From Serinus canaria (lineage: Eukaryota > Chordata > Aves > Passeriformes > Fringillidae): a DNA stretch of 64,000 nt. Positions within the stretch are counted from its first letter, which is position 1, and every line of letters begins with the position of its first letter. The stretch is taken from positions 11,300,601 through 11,364,600 of the forward strand of contig NC_066326.1 of the NCBI RefSeq assembly GCF_022539315.1. Direction: 5' to 3'. Positions 11,823 to 25,273 of this stretch are shown in pieces. The notes under the pieces were generated by a model. It made no database searches. It worked only from the letters and a program-made list of their open reading frames with translations, and was not told where the DNA came from. The position numbers and the translations under genes are program-made.

Positions 11823-14800
11823 TGACATGGCAGTAGCAGCAGGGCCTGAAAGGAGGATGATTTTTAGGAAACCTGGGGTTGACATTTGGCTGAACTCTGC
11901 TGGCTCTGCAGTCAGTGTGCAGAAGTACCAGGGCTACTGCTGGGTTGGTGTGGGCAACCAAGGGCTGGAGGGCTGGTCTGTGCACCCCTGCCTGCCTGAA
12001 TGGACTTTGTCACGGCCTGAAGGTAAGAGTTAACTGAGTCCTGGCATTGCAGCCTTCAGATGTATGGATAGGGAGCCTTTGAGTAGTTCTGGATCTCTCA
12101 GTTACGTAGATGTTCTGCTTGTGCATCAGTGCCGTTGATGTGTTTTTTTAAAAAAATGCAATGTGCTTCCACCAATTACTTAGAATAAATGTGTTACAGT
12201 ATTTGCAAGGACTGTACAAGCCAACATTAAATTTGTGTATGTTTCTAGTTACACTAGAAAAGAGGCAGGAGAAAATATTTGGGCTGCAGATCAGACTCAT
12301 AACAGTTGCCATGGGAATAAAAGAAATACTGAGAATTAAGGGAATCCTTTAAACTACAGGATTTTTTAAACTGAGGACTTATTTGATTGTTTATTTAGGC
12401 CCCACATTAAGACAAAAATATGTGTTTAGCCAGCTCCTCCTGCTGGACCCAGAGCAACACTTAGGGCTTATTTCCACAGAAGTATTGCTGAACCTGGCCC
12501 CAGAACAGAGCAGAAGGAGGCCTGGGAGAGCTGCTGTGCTTAGTGGCACTGGGCTCACTCACTGCCAGGGGCTCGAGCAGCCCCCTTGCAGTTTGGCAAA
12601 TGAGGCCAGCTTTATGCTCACATGGTAAAGCTGCTGCCCGTGGTTTGGCAAAGCTGCAGTATTTTTCTGCTCCAGGCTTTGTTCCTGGGTTTGTGTCTTG
12701 AGTTTGGAGAGACCAAAATGGTACCCCTTTGGTCTGGAAACTGTGACTTGATCTGGCCGGCACAGGAGTGATGTGACGCAGCTCACAGGATGGGAACTGT
12801 CTCACTGCTGGGAAAAGTCACTGAAAGGGCTGCTAGTTAATTAGCAGGGGGATTGTAAATAGCTAAAACCTGACTGAATTCCTCTGTCAGCTCAGGACAG
12901 GATCCTCCTGCCACTCCTCTTCCTGTTTCTTCTCTCTTTGACTACAATTGGTTATTCTGGAGAGAATTTTTCCTCTCACAGCTTCTGCCCCAGTCACTAC
13001 TATGGCTCGCTGTTATTTGTTCTCTCTAGGAAAAGAAGAAACTCAGTGCTGGGGAAGAGCAGTATTCTCTCAGTCTCCTTCACACCCTTTGTTGTTTTTT
13101 CCTTCCCCAGGAAAAGGCTGAGAGCAGCCTGTCCAGTGCTGCTTGACTTGGATGCTGCTGTCCTCTCTTGTTTCAGCTGATGGAAAGCACTTGAGGCAGA
13201 TCTGCCTTGGCAGTGGCTGAATCACACAACTTTTCTGAGCTAATCTGCCTGTGCACTTCTGGCCTCACAAAGCCTGGTGCAGGTTCCTCATCCAGCCAAC
13301 AAGCACAGCCCATGGCAGAGTGGATGGCTTCAAGACACCTTGGTGAGTCTTCCATTGCCATCATTGACCGGGGCACAGGGCCAGACCAGGGATGTAGGAC
13401 ATTTCTTGAGAGAAGCCTCCACACCCTAAGGTCATGAAGTCAACAAACCTTCTAGAAGCTTTATTTCCTTCTTCTTAAGACACTTCCAGGAGCCCCTGGA
13501 GGAAACCTGTGTTGGTATAGGCAGTGTACCCTGAAAATGCATCAGAACGTCACCTATCTAACAACTGTGTGTCTTCCTTTGATAAAGACATTTCTCATCT
13601 TTCACATGAAGATATTTTCCCTACATGCCAACCCAATCCCTTCCAATTGCACGAGGTCAGAAATTGTCCCAAATGTAGTCTAAAAGTAAGTTGGAAGCAG
13701 GGGTCAGCAGCTGTGTGGAGAGGGAAGCTATCCCAAGCCAAGGGCCCAGTGCCTGCATCAGACTTCATTGGCCCCAACAGAGCCAGCACTGACAGCACCA
13801 GACCCCTGGGAGGACTTTGCAGTGATGGGAGGAAGAGTGTGGGAGGGCAAAAGGGAAGGGTAGTTTGTTTCAGAGATACTGTCCACAGTGCTGATTCACT
13901 GGGCTAATCGGATCTTGGTGGCATTTTCCCTCTGGTATCTGCTCTGTGCGTCTGTCACTGGTTTTGAGAATTTATCTTTCTCATCAGAGCTTGGGGTTTT
14001 TGTTGTGTTTTTTCCTCTCTTCATCCAATGCCTGTTAGAGGAAAATCTTTGAAAACAAGATGTATTTTTCTTCAGAGCTCTGTTTGGTAGGTCTGAGCTG
14101 TGATAGTGTTTTGTTGATTTCCAAGGAACATGGGTGCCCCATGGGCAGTGGCCAGCCAGTTCTCCCAACAGCTTCTGCTGACTTCTCTTTTTTTTTTTTT
14201 AATTTTTTGGTTGAAGTCCTCAGTTATCCAGTCTCTAAAGCTTAATTAAGGACTATGCAGCAAAGGCTGTCAGATGGCCATTTTATGTTGAACCATGCCC
14301 TGTGGCATAGACCCTGTGGGCAAGGGTCTGGACTCATTCCTTAAGTGACTCTGTTTTTGGCAAATGTGAGAAGTGGCAGACTGTGATTGAAATGGGCAGC
14401 CCTAATGGGTTTGGAGATGGAGAGGAGCACTGTCTTGCCTGGTCCATATCCTTCTAGAGAAAAAGCCTAATGACAAATACCTGAGAAGTTTTTATTATAG
14501 TTCAGGTTCTGGTACAGCTGCTGGAGAGGTCTGAGCAGCTCTTGTGGGGCTCCACTGTGTCCTGTACGGATTGATGTGAAGCCAGGAGCTAAGTTGAGCT
14601 CCTGATGACCAGTGTGCCAAACCTCTGAAATCCACAGATTTGGAAAAAAGGGTTCAAGTGTTGGTTATTATCTGCCAGCTGAAAATTCCCCTCCAACCCC
14701 TGTTGTATCTGTTTAGCCGAGCACAGCATGAGAGAGGGGCTGCTTGGGGAGTGCCTGATAAAAGAACTGTAGCTTTGCAAAGCTCCTTCAGTGAGACTTC

Positions 14801-17787
14801 TCCATAAACATCATCTGTTATGAATTCAGCCTTGCATGATTACAGGCAAACATCTGTGTTGATTATGTGGGTTTTCTGGAGGAAAGATTTTAAAATATGG
14901 AAATGAATGGAGGTATTTGCACAACCAGTTAGCATCCATTTCATGTTATTATTGAATCTATGTCTCAGAGAAGTGCTCAGAGACCTTAGGTCAGAGTAGG
15001 GCTTCACTGAACAAGGTACAGAATATGCCTGAGGAGATACACCTTGCTGCAAATAGCCTGAGACAGCCCCAGCCACGGCAGACAGCTGGGCAGAGGGAGG
15101 GCCAGCATGAGGGGTAAGGTGACCTGCTCAGGGCTGCGTGCAAGAGCGGAGGAACAGAACTGGGCCAGGCTGCAGCTCCCATGGCTCTGCCCAGTCCTCA
15201 AACACTGCTGTGCCTCCAGGCCTATGTGGGCAAGTAAGAATAGCCCTGTAAATTAGCGGTAACAATTAGTAATAATTGTCTCCCTCAATGTGGTGTTTTC
15301 ACCATCCTTCTCATGATGTCTGCTTTACACACTAAGTTTTTGAGGAGAGAGATGCTAGTGATCTCAAGGATAGAGCATGATGCTAGTTTTATACTTTTAC
15401 TGCATTCAGAATGAAGGGACAATAAGAAAAATATTCATGTTTAAGAAATATCAAAACTCGGAATGGTCTCAAGAGTGTATATTAGGTCTAAATGAATCCA
15501 CACATTTGCTTGTAGAAATTTGAGAACTTGGGATGAGGCAGTGAAAGGAGATCAAATAAAATTTTGAGTGTAGATGTAGGCTGTTCTAACCTGGTTTAGC
15601 ACAATCTGGTTGAGATTTGGGTGTGAGTGAAAATCAGAATCGTCCTTCTCTTCAGCTGATATTTTCTGCACTTCAATTTCTACAACCCTGAACCTTGTGA
15701 ATGTAGGAGATCAGTTGATGGTTATGACCATCATAACAGTGTTACCCATGGGGCTGGTGTGGGACCAACCCCAGCCTGTTTCTTGCAGGCAGGTTCTGAC
15801 ATAAGGAGTTGAGCCATTAAATTCAGGCACCAAAAATACAGGAATGCCAGTTGTCAGACATGTCCCACTATCCTGGAGTGACCCTTGTGATGGTTCTGCT
15901 TCTGTTGAGTCGCCCAAAAGGCTCATATGGAGCTGGGAGTAAGCCACAACCGGGAGCCCTCTGCCATCTCAGGGTGAGCACTTCTCCTTCAGACAGCTGG
16001 CATGCTGGCAGCAGGGCCCCAAACTGAGCTCTGAGGGCATGGGTAGGCTGTCAGAAGGACCCCAGGTTAATGTGGGGTCAAGAAAACCTGTCCTCAGCTT
16101 CTGTTTCTGTTGTGAAGGTCATCACAAACCTTCAGAACCTTTCCGCGCTCCCAGGATGGCCGTTGGTTACGGTTATCACAATGGAAACGTTGTCTGCCAT
16201 CCCATGTCCAGAAATACGAGAGAACAGCATGGGCAAAGGGGCCCATCCTCCACACCACACTTCCCCTCTCAACTCCTCCACACTCAGGAAGTGGCAAGGC
16301 TGTCCTGTGTGACCAAAAACAAGGCAAAGAACCCTAGTGAAAAAGGGAGTTAGGGCTGATTGGTAAGCCAGGCATGGGCACTGAACATCTCAAGGGAGAT
16401 AAGCCTCTGATGCTTGATTCTTTTCAGTCTTTTGGAGACCATGATAAGGAGAGGCAGTTGCTTTGTCAGGGTTACTCACACTCTTTGTGCAGCATGTTCA
16501 GTCACTGAATTTGTTCAGATAAGACAAACATCTGAACTCCATTTCCGGAGACACACACCAGTCTTTGCACGCAGGCAATGGTTATACCAGGGTGGGCTGC
16601 TAGAGACAGGGCTGATGATGAATGCTCATGAGCAAGATGCTCCATTGTAGCTGGTGGTTGTGTGTCTCCTTTGCTTCCCCAGAGCTCCAAAACTGTAGTC
16701 TCAAATGGTCCAATATCTAGGGTATTTGGCAAAGGTGGTCATAAGCATCCCTGCAGTGGAGGGGGAAATACTTCTGAAAAACTCACCAAAATTCTATGTG
16801 CTTTGGGCTGAGCAAAGCTGGACACTCCCAAAGTCTGGTCACATCCAGACTGGTGTGTATCCCCTTTGCAGGATTTGAGAGTCATCAGCCACCAGAAGAA
16901 AACCTGTTGTAGTTAGTGAGTGCTTCAGTTGCTGCTGAAAGGCAGCCACGGGGGAATAGAAACACGATTGATTCAAGAGAACAATGACTAGACACAATTG
17001 TTTAGGACAGACAGTACAAGAAAATAATGTAGGCAGCTGGAAATCTGCAGGGAATTCCGTAAAGTGTCAGGATGTGATAAATGCCCAAGGTGGAAATCAG
17101 TCAGGTGTTACTCAGCACCCTTGCTGCAAGAAGTACCGGGGCAGCTCCGGTCGCTGAAGTTGGCCAAAGTTCTTTTCCAAACTCTCACACAAAGCAGGAA
17201 GATTGTTTGGGAAGCAGTCCTGACTAGAAGGAAGAAGCACTCCCAATTCAGTTACCTTAATTTTTCCAGCTTCTATGCTTCCTCTAGAGTGCTTCCAAAT
17301 AACTGCTCATCTTGATTTTTCCTGAGAGCTCAGAGTCTTTTCCTGGGCTGGTGAGCAGAAGTACCTCAAATGGCTGGAGCTGTCCCTGCAGGAGCAGCAG
17401 ACTCAGGGCAGTCCTGCTGCCTGGGCAGTGGGGGTTATGGGAAGCTCTCTTTGGGTGTTATATCTTCTGTTTTGAGACTTAACATGAAAAGGTTGAGATA
17501 TAGTTTGTGTAGAGACTTCTGGGTGAATGGCAGCACCATTGGATTTTTTTGTCCTCTTTTTTGAGGAGATGCCTCATGAAACTGCCATCTTACACAGGAT
17601 CAGTTTATAAGCTGAGATATGAATAGCAGACAGGTGTTGACATCCTAAACTGGGCTCCCAGCTCTGCTGTTGTTCTGCACTAAAAATGAATCTACTTTAC
17701 ATGCCTCCTGGAAGTCCTGGAGGGAGAGGGACTGCCAAAACTTTGAGAACTTGTTTCATTATTCTGTCCAAATCTCCCCTAAGATTT

Positions 17788-17810
17788 CTATGTGAACAGA
17801 TTTCACATAG
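17788..17810. repeat. Perfect inverted repeat, 9-bp arms
   Basis: CTATGTGAA (17788-17796) and TTCACATAG (17802-17810) are exact reverse complements around the 5-base loop CAGAT. It is a small hairpin-forming sequence of unknown role. Confidence 0.85.
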
Positions 17811-18939
17811 GGAAAAAAATTCACGAAAAAGTCTTCTCTCCCCTCCTTAAGCAGACTTCATCTGAAGGCCACCAAGAGAGCTGGGGATCTTTGGCATTTA
17901 GAGGATCTGGTCCACATTGACAGCACTGTCACCACTGTGTCCCTGTGTTCCTCCTGGTGACCCCGAACAGGGCTCAGCAGTTCCATCACTTGGGCATCTA
18001 ATTGCTTTTATAACCCATGATACCAGGTATAAGATGCCAATAAATTTTAAAACCCCTGCAATGGAAAGGTTATGCTATATATTACCTGGCCATTGAGGAT
18101 GCAGTTCCTCAGCACAGAGTTATTCAATTAACTGGGACCCAAGCAATTAGTATGGCAGGGGCTCATTGTTCAGTTTGGGTGGGGCTTTTTGGTTTGCTTG
18201 TGTTCAGTTTTTTGGTTTTGGGTTTGGTTTTGGTTTTTTTTGTTTGTTTGTTTATTTCTACTACCAGAGCAAGAATTTAAAGTGTTCCTGAATTTCAGGG
18301 GATGTTTTTGTTCACTGCCAGTTGCCCAAGGTAAATATTAGGCCTATGGCATATTCTGGTATTAGCCTGCTGTGAACAGCAACAGAAGATCCTGTCCTGA
18401 GAGGTGCTTGTTCTTGGAGGAATGGATGCACACAGCCCCCCTCTCTTTTCTGGTGTTGCATTGGATTCTCCTCTCCAGGTCATGGCTCCCAGTTTTCCCC
18501 TGTGTTCTGCTGGTGTGCTGTGCAGACTGGAATAACACAGTCTGTGTGCAGGCAAACCCACAGAGTCCTGCTGTCCTACAGCAGCACTTCCAGGGTGGAA
18601 ATACTTCTCTTGCTTTATCTGAATGTACCTGTCCCTGTCTGAGCTGGAATGCACCTGCTGGTGCCTATTCCAGTCAGGCTTCAGCGTCCTTCTCTTTCCC
18701 CAACCTTTAATTCCACATTTCTCTCCCCATCCCCAGACCAGCTGCCTGCCTTGGTGGAAGGGCTGCCTGTGCCCTTCTGGTGAAAGGCAGCTGCCTGCAT
18801 CTGGGAGCTCCAAAAGCTGTCCACGTCCTGAGCAGTGAAACTTTGTTGTTTCAAAGTCACTTTGACCTGAGTGCTGCAGCAAACGTGTACAGCATCTGCT
18901 GCTGCTGTTTCGCATGAGGGAGCTGCAGTCAAATATTAA

Positions 18940-19165
18940 AAAGGCAGCAAGAGCATTAAATTATTCTGCAATGGAACATTGTCATTCCTCCATAAAACTA
19001 CTTTGACCTGTAGTTTTCTATGGAGTCCATTGCTCTTAAATGTGCAGTGAGAAAGGAAATTAAAAATTAATCTTTATTTCCATCTCAGAAGAAAACCTTA
19101 ATTCTCTGCATTGAAATTATACTCATAATCCAGGGTAATAAATTATAGTTTTTAATTGCAGCTAG
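18940..19165. promoter_or_regulatory. AT-rich block with a nested hairpin, candidate conserved element
   Basis: Within an AT-rich block carrying ATTAAATTATT and TTTTTAATTGC, the stretch 18968-19033 folds as a nested hairpin. The inner arms CTCCATAAAACTAC (18988-19001) and GTAGTTTTCTATGGAG (19010-19025) pair with only a 2-base bulge around an 8-base loop. The outer arms GCAATGGA (18968-18975) and TCCATTGC (19026-19033) pair perfectly. The 12 unpaired bases on one side make a standard microRNA precursor less likely. Confidence 0.4.
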
Positions 19166-19394
19166 TCACAGCCAATCAAATGGGAACCTCTCTCTCTCTC
19201 TTGCTTGCTTTAACTTTGCTATACAGAAGAACTCGTGGAGTGCTGGAAAAAATTCACATGCATTGACCCAGGCTGTAACGTTGTGTGGAATAAGCCCAGG
19301 ATGTATTAACACAGCCAAGCTCTGTTCTTGCCTGGCACCCTGGAGCCAGTGACCTGAAAGTGCCCCATGGGCACCAGCTGCAGCAGGCACACAA

Positions 19395-19555
19395 GCACAG
19401 GGAAATGGATAAATTGTACCACTTCCACCAGGGGAAGGTGTGGTGTAGGATCTTGTTCAAGGTTACAGAGTGAGTCAGCGTTGAATGAGGAACAAAATCT
19501 TGATCTTGGTTCACCTGCTTTATGACTATGAGACAAAGCACCCTTCCAAGCAGAG
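19395..19555 (-). mobile_element. MIR-like SINE relic, antisense
   Basis: The order GGGAAATGGATAAATTG, AGGATCTTGTTCAAGGTTAC, AGAGTGAGTCAGCGTTGAAT, GAGGAACAAAATCTTGATCT follows the reverse complement of the MIR core (gaaact...acttgcccaaggtcacacagc...agtggcagagccgggat...). It is heavily diverged and lacks a clear tRNA end. Confidence 0.45.
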
Positions 19556-20075
19556 GGCAGAAGCCAGGATGCCCTGCTCTGGCCCACTGAACAGTGCTGC
19601 TGACCTTCAGGCATCTCAGCTAAGACATCAGACCTCTTCTGATCAAAAGGACAGCTCCTTAAAGCAGATGCTTCTTCGTGCTTGGTGTCTGTTGCAAGTA
19701 ACCTCTGTGTTCTTTCATATTACAGTGTGTTGCAGACAAGTGGAGTAGTTTTTGGGATTTGACATTGCTGCACTGCATATGATGAAAGCTACCTTGCAAA
19801 TGGGCTTGCTGAGGTATGGCAACCTTTAGCACAGCCAAGGAGCTGTCTCTGTTCCCAAATAACTGATGCTCTGCATGTGCCAGCTCTTCCCAAAATGTCA
19901 TCCCAACCCTTGTGTAGTGGCACTTAGCCTGGGGTTGCTGCCTCTAGGAGCAGCCCATAAGGTCTGTAAATACCTGTGTAGTGCAGGTACTGAAATGTTG
20001 GCCTAGCACAATTCTCCCAGCAGCTCAGCTTTGCTGGTTTGTGATTTTTTTTTTTTTCACTCTATTATATCCCAG

Positions 20076-20099
20076 ACAATGCTGTGGATTGCTGCTGAG
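20076..20099 (+). other. Tentative 24-bp microexon-like segment
   Basis: A long T tract and TATATCCCAG acceptor precede 24 bases open in phase 0, followed by GAG|GTAAAT. Too short to be distinguished from chance. Listed only because both splice signals are intact. Confidence 0.08.
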
Positions 20100-20769
20100 G
20101 TAAATAACACAGTTTCTTATGGTTCATGAAAGTGATTCTTAAATTTTGAATGAGACAGCTTTGTGATGCAGAAAGCTGAGACTGCCAGTTACTCAACCAA
20201 AGCCTCTGCTTCCCACCAGGGAGCAGTCAGGGAGAAAGGAGAACACCCAGCAGACTGTGTGTATACGGACAAGGCTCCTTCTGGAAATTAAATGGTTTAT
20301 CTGGAGTTATCAAACTGCTGACTGCTCTTTTAAAGAGGCACTTCAGGGCTGGGGAAAGACCTGCAGTTCTATTTGTCAAGTCCAAAGGAAGAATGATCCT
20401 GGAATTTATTATCCTGTGTGTAATTTCTGTATTTAGCAAAACACTGAAGACAGGATTTATGAAACAACCAAACCTGTTTCTGGAGGACGATGGCAGCTCT
20501 GTGCCCTTAGCAGTAGTGGTGGCACAGTAAATGTATCTCACCAGAAAATCTTCTCTTTTATAGGACAATAAAATTAGTGAATGAAAGCAAAAAGAGGTAT
20601 AATGGATCTGGGTTTGAACAAGCATATGAATCAGTACCTCATGAGATCTTACCTGAAAAAACCATCATTGTATTTTGCTGGGAAAAGACATGGAGGGAAT
20701 AAAAGGAAAAGAGTAGGAGAGAGAATGTTGTGACCGTGGTTGGAGGTTTGACTAAGATGGGGTGACCTG

Positions 20770-20945
20770 GTGCTCAGGGCCTCAGCCAGTGGGTTTAAGT
20801 CCTTGCTCTGCCACAGACTTTACAAGGGCACATCACTTCCCTTCTGTGTTTTTTTCACATCACTTCTTTTCTTGGTTTGCCATCATTAAATGAAAAATGG
20901 TACTCTTGTCCTTCCTGCTTGTGAGAATGATGGCTTTTAACATTG
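20770..20945 (+). mobile_element. MIR-like tRNA-derived SINE relic
   Basis: GGGTTTAAGTCCTTGCTCTG keeps the box-B-like promoter GGTTTAAGTCC (20792-20802). It is followed by CCACAGACTTTACAAGGGCA and CATCACTTCCCTTCTGTGTT, the MIR core order (box B, 'ctctgccact', 'gggcaagtcacttcc', 'tctgtg'). It then has ATCATTAAATGAAAAATGG, equivalent to the 'catctgtaaaatgg' segment. This is the best preserved MIR-type copy in the window. Confidence 0.75.
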
Positions 20946-23900
20946 AGAGTTTCCATGAACCGTGGGAGTGCAGACCAAGCAACAATATCAGATTTTTCCA
21001 CTGCTATATGAGCAATTAAAACAAGTTATCCATTTTTCATACTTCCATCCTTCATGCACAGGGTGAGCAGACTCTTGATTTGCCTTTGTGGGAAGACAAA
21101 AAATAATGTATCTGGTGTTTGGAAATTTCCTGTAATGACGACAAGAGAGAAAAAAAGGTATTTTGCTTTTCCTTCATCCTGGAAATGGTTAAGAGGAGCT
21201 CTTTGGTGAGGCTATGCAGTAACAGTTCAGACTCATGGCTATGTCTTTTAATGTTTGCTTGGCTTCCTGATGATTTGGAATGAAAGGGGATTGTCTTCTC
21301 TGTCCCCCTGCAGCCCAGGGACACTGCTGTTCCTGGGCCCAGGAGCATTTGCTGTGCCCACTCCCCTGAATGTGCTAGCCAGAGAGATTGTCTCTAACAC
21401 AGGCTGGGCAGCTCTTTCTCACACGCTCTTCTGTATCAAACACTTCCCACCTTGAAAACTTCCTCGGTTAACTGCTAATTTCAAAATCATTATTAATGTA
21501 TTTGCGCAGGGATTTTGGAATTTAATTAGCCTCTTTTGAACTGTTCTTAGAGTGTTTGTCTGGAGAAACAGAAAATCCCTCCATGGCGTTTGCTTTCCCC
21601 ATTTGCTGGTTTTCACTGGAAGGGAAAGATACTGGCTGGCTTTGCAGGGCTGCATCCTCCTGGTGCCACTGATGCTGCAGCTGAGGATAAGCCACAGGCT
21701 CTGCAGAGGGAGCAGCTGCTTTTGGGGTGCATCAAGGCCTCTCCTGGCCATGGGTGGGTTTATGCTGGCACAAGCTGGGCTGCTGAGCACAGGAGGGCTT
21801 GGTGACAAGGGGCTGTGCAGTGTCCCAGCACACAGCTATCTCTCACTCCTGACTCAGGAGTGTTTGCACCCACACAGCCATGCCGGCTGAACTGCCGTCC
21901 CATTTCCCACTTCATTAGTTTGCTTTGGGAAATTCCAGTCCCTGACTGAGATCTGAATGTATGTCACTTCCAGAGGCCAATGGGCACAGTGTGATGTTCA
22001 CCTCACTTTTTGAAAGCGCTGTGCTAAGGACAGCAGTTCTGCCACACCCCATCCAGAACTGTTGCAGGCTGTGCATGCTCACATGTGCAAATCTGCAGGC
22101 TCTCAGTTTTCATCTGAAGGCTGGTTTCAGTTGGGTTTTCTTCCTTTTGTCTGATCCAGCTTTGAGAAGCCAGGCTGGGCAGAGCAGGACGGGGTTTCTG
22201 GTGTTCTCTGGTGCCTCAGGAGCACGTGCACTCTCCTCCTCTCTGGCAAACCACAGTGGTTATGACCACTGCCTCTGGTAGTGTTGTATTGGTCCCAAAT
22301 TGAGGAAGGATGACTAACTTAATCACTCAATAGTTTTGATTTCTAAAATTAAACAGCCTGCCATATGTGCAACCCTGTTACTATATTTATGCCAGCAGTT
22401 AGCAGAGAGCACCAGCCAAGCTGGAGGGGCTTTGCAGCTGCAGCTTGTGCCTGTACTGCTGCTGCTGTGAGCACACAGATGTTTCTTTGCCCTTTCCCTG
22501 AATGCAGCCCTGTAGACATTCTCCTGTGGAAACAAAAGAGCTTTCAGGACACTCTTCAGCCATTGCTTTTTAGACATGTCCTGATGCTCCCCGGTGAACC
22601 TCAGCCCCCAAGAATGGGCGGAAGGATTCAGGGACTGGATCAAACCCAGAAGAGAGCGAGCCAAAGCTGAAGGCTCCAGCCCCAGTGCTCAGGCAGGGAC
22701 AGTGAGTGAGCTGCAGTGGCTTCCTTGAGGAAATGGTGGGTGCTCCCCCAAAGAAGTCACCTTGAGGGCCGTGCATGGCCCCAGGGGACACGTGGCAGCT
22801 CATTTTCCTGGGCTGCCTGAGCCGTTCAGTGAATTAGGGGGTTGAGATGCCTTTCTTCCACCCTTTGTTTTGTAGGAGCTCAGTTAACACCATGCAGGTT
22901 TATTTGGATTCTAGGAGAGAGGAAATAAGATGAATAAGCAGTGGATAAAAGCCAAGGTGCAATGTGCTGAAGTGGAAGGAGTGGACCCTTGTTTTTTGGA
23001 GGAGGGCAGACTGAGGGATGAGATGTTGGTTATTATTTTGGTCCAGGCAACATTCCTCTGTGATCTTAGACATGCTGCTTGACTTTGTTTGCTAGCAGGA
23101 AATCTGGCTTGCCTAGCAGAAGGATTAAGAGATGGAATGAATATTTAGCACTAACTAACCAAGAATGTTTAGGTGAAACTGAAATATTTTGACATATTAG
23201 ATCTGATTTTACCAACTGACTTGGTGACTTATAGGTGCTTTTGTTTGGTGTTGAGCAAGTGTTACTGCAAAGCATTAGCAGAAGTGTTTGGGTAGGGTTG
23301 CATGTGCTTGTTGAGTAGGTGGCAGGAGAGGGTTTGTTTTTCATTTGCTTGGGGTTTTTATTTAAAACAATTGGAATCTTTGGGGATTTCTTTCTTGTGG
23401 AACGGAGCTATATGGATCTGGCATCTGTATGTAATAATAGCAGAGAGTATCTCTGACCCTTAGGGCAATGTCAGATTGAGGAACCTACATCAATTAGATC
23501 AGAAAAAAACAAACTTCAGTTAAGTTTCTGTGCCTGTTGCACACGCTCCTTTAAGGATCCATGAATGATTTTGGATTACAGGGACACCTCAGAGCACCTG
23601 GGGTGGCCTCTGTACATCAAAACACTGTGAACTAACCTGTCTCCTTTGGAGAGAGGCACTTTGTACTAACCCTGCAACTTTTAGAGATTATCTTCCATAC
23701 CTGATCATCATTTCCATGTCCATAAACTGTCTAGAGCTAGTTCTTGTTTAACTGTTACAGCTGCATGAGACTTGCACACATGCATCAGTTTTCATTCTAG
23801 AATTACCCCACAACATGTAAATTTTTAGAAATTTCATTGATGTACAGAGCAAAATGAAATATTGTCAGGCCACTTTTTCAAAATTTCCCTCCACTATTGT

Positions 23901-24957
23901 TTTTGGGGGGGTGGGGGGCGGGCATGGGTTTTTTTTCAATCTACTTCCTTCTGCTCCTTGTTTATTGGGAGCCAAGGAGGAGGCTTGTTGGACTGATTGC
24001 TGTTGTTTATTAAGCTTGCTTCCTCTAGGAAGATTTTCAAGCCCACTGTGGTCAACACAGGGAAATGCCTTCTTATGCTCCACCTCTGCTCAGAGGGCAG
24101 GAGTCTGGCATGCAAAAACAAACAAGAAAAACCTTGGGAATAATCCTTTCTTAAAAAGAGACAGACCAGACTCACAGCATTGGAAGTCTTCTGGAACCAG
24201 GGATTGTAATTTCTGTGGATTCACAGAACCTTAGTGTTTTGTACCTTAAAACAGCATTTGCCCTTGCAGGCAAAAGGAGCCTTTATGTTTACTGTTTCAC
24301 TTGTGGATAGTTCCAGAAAAATTACTTAAAATTCTCAGGTGTCTGGATAGCATGGATATTGGAAAAGGAGAAGAGATTCTTCTGTGCCAGAGCAGCAGGG
24401 GCAGCAGGCAGGTGAGCTGGCTCATCTCTTTGGGGAGTTGCCTTGGGTGGGTCAAACTTCCTGCTCAGTTTCTGCATCCCAACAGTACTGTTTGCCAGTA
24501 CTGTTTATAAATTATTAATATTTGGAAGAGGCTTGGATTTATTTGTAAAGAGCTGTTCTGGGCAAAAGAAGGGTAAGTCGATTTTTTTCTTTGTACTGGG
24601 TTTTTTATTTGCTTTAGTTTGGTGTTTTGGGGTTGGTTTTTTTCCTAATTCCCTTTTTTTTTTTTTTTAATTCAGTTAACTAAGTTTGAGTCCATTCTTT
24701 GACTCATATTTTAAACAGCAGCATCTAGGAACTCACTATTTCTGCCAGAAGAGCATTTGGCCCTCTTCTCTTTGCTGTGCTCTCTGCCTCCCTTCTGAAA
24801 GGTAACGTGGGATGTATTGATCCCAGCTTTTAGGACTTGTTCTATTTCTGAACATAGATTGCAGTATAAAGTACAAACACCATTTTAAAAGGGAAGATCT
24901 ATATTAGAATGACAAAGAGAATAAATTAAAGCAGTGTCCTGTCTCTCTGGTCTGCAG

Positions 24958-25033
24958 GCAGTCATTAAGGAGGGAATGCCCAGTGCTGTCCACCTGAATG
25001 ATGCTTTGGAATCTCCAGCATCAGGGGATTTCA
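24958..25033 (+). other. Tentative exon-like segment 1 of a phase-compatible trio
   Basis: A very strong acceptor (TGTCCTGTCTCTCTGGTCTGCAG, ending at 24957) is followed by 76 bases open in phase 0, reading AVIKEGMPSAVHLNDALESP and onward. It ends at a donor TTCA|GTGAGC in phase 1. That phase matches the next segment at 25205. No family is recognised. Confidence 0.22.
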
Positions 25034-25204
25034 GTGAGCACAGTATTGATTTTTGTTCCTACATTAAGCTTTTAGCTTTGCAAATGGTTTTCTTTGAAAT
25101 CATTAACATTGCAATGTGCAGCACGAGGGTGAAACAGCTCTGCTGCTGTGCAGGTACCACCTCTGACACTTCCTTCTTCCCTTCCTCTGCTGAACATCAT
25201 TCAG

Positions 25205-25273
25205 CTGACGCACCTGCAGGCGAGAGAGCAGGAAAGGAAGTGAAGTTGCAAGCCAGGACAGCCTTGGAACTGG
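25205..25273 (+). other. Tentative exon-like segment 2 of a phase-compatible trio
   Basis: Acceptor tract CTTCCTTCTTCCCTTCCTCTGC...CATTCAG ends at 25204. The 69 bases are open in phase 1 to 1, reading DAPAGERAGKEVKLQARTAL..., and meet a donor CTGG|GTGAGG. The other two frames contain stops. It can join 24958-25033 upstream (intron 171 bases) and 26044-26093 downstream without breaking the frame. Confidence 0.22.

Larger units (their letters stand above)
11823..19390. other. Unique sequence with no supported gene
   Basis: Several strong polypyrimidine acceptors occur (for example ending at 13111 and 13176), but they are followed by early stop codons or lack donors. A 9-bp perfect stem lies at 17788-17810. 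A T/G-rich tract (18185-18260) made of GGTTTT and TTTG units ends in an acceptor-like CTACCAG. The largest frame, 18295-18915 on the minus strand (206 codons), has no codon periodicity or motif and is treated as chance. Confidence 0.35.

Noticed and set aside
12990..13180. Very strong acceptors ending at 13111 and 13176, and at 12990
   Set aside because: They are followed by stop codons within a few dozen bases or by no usable donor in any frame.
18295..18915. 206-codon open frame, minus strand
   Set aside because: No codon periodicity, no motif and no splice or promoter context. Frames of this length are expected by chance in 64 kb read six ways.
21290..21455. Strong acceptor (CTTCTCTGTCCCCCTGCAG) followed by an open frame of about 46 codons
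   Set aside because: No acceptable donor within the frame and no polyadenylation context. The frame looks like chance.
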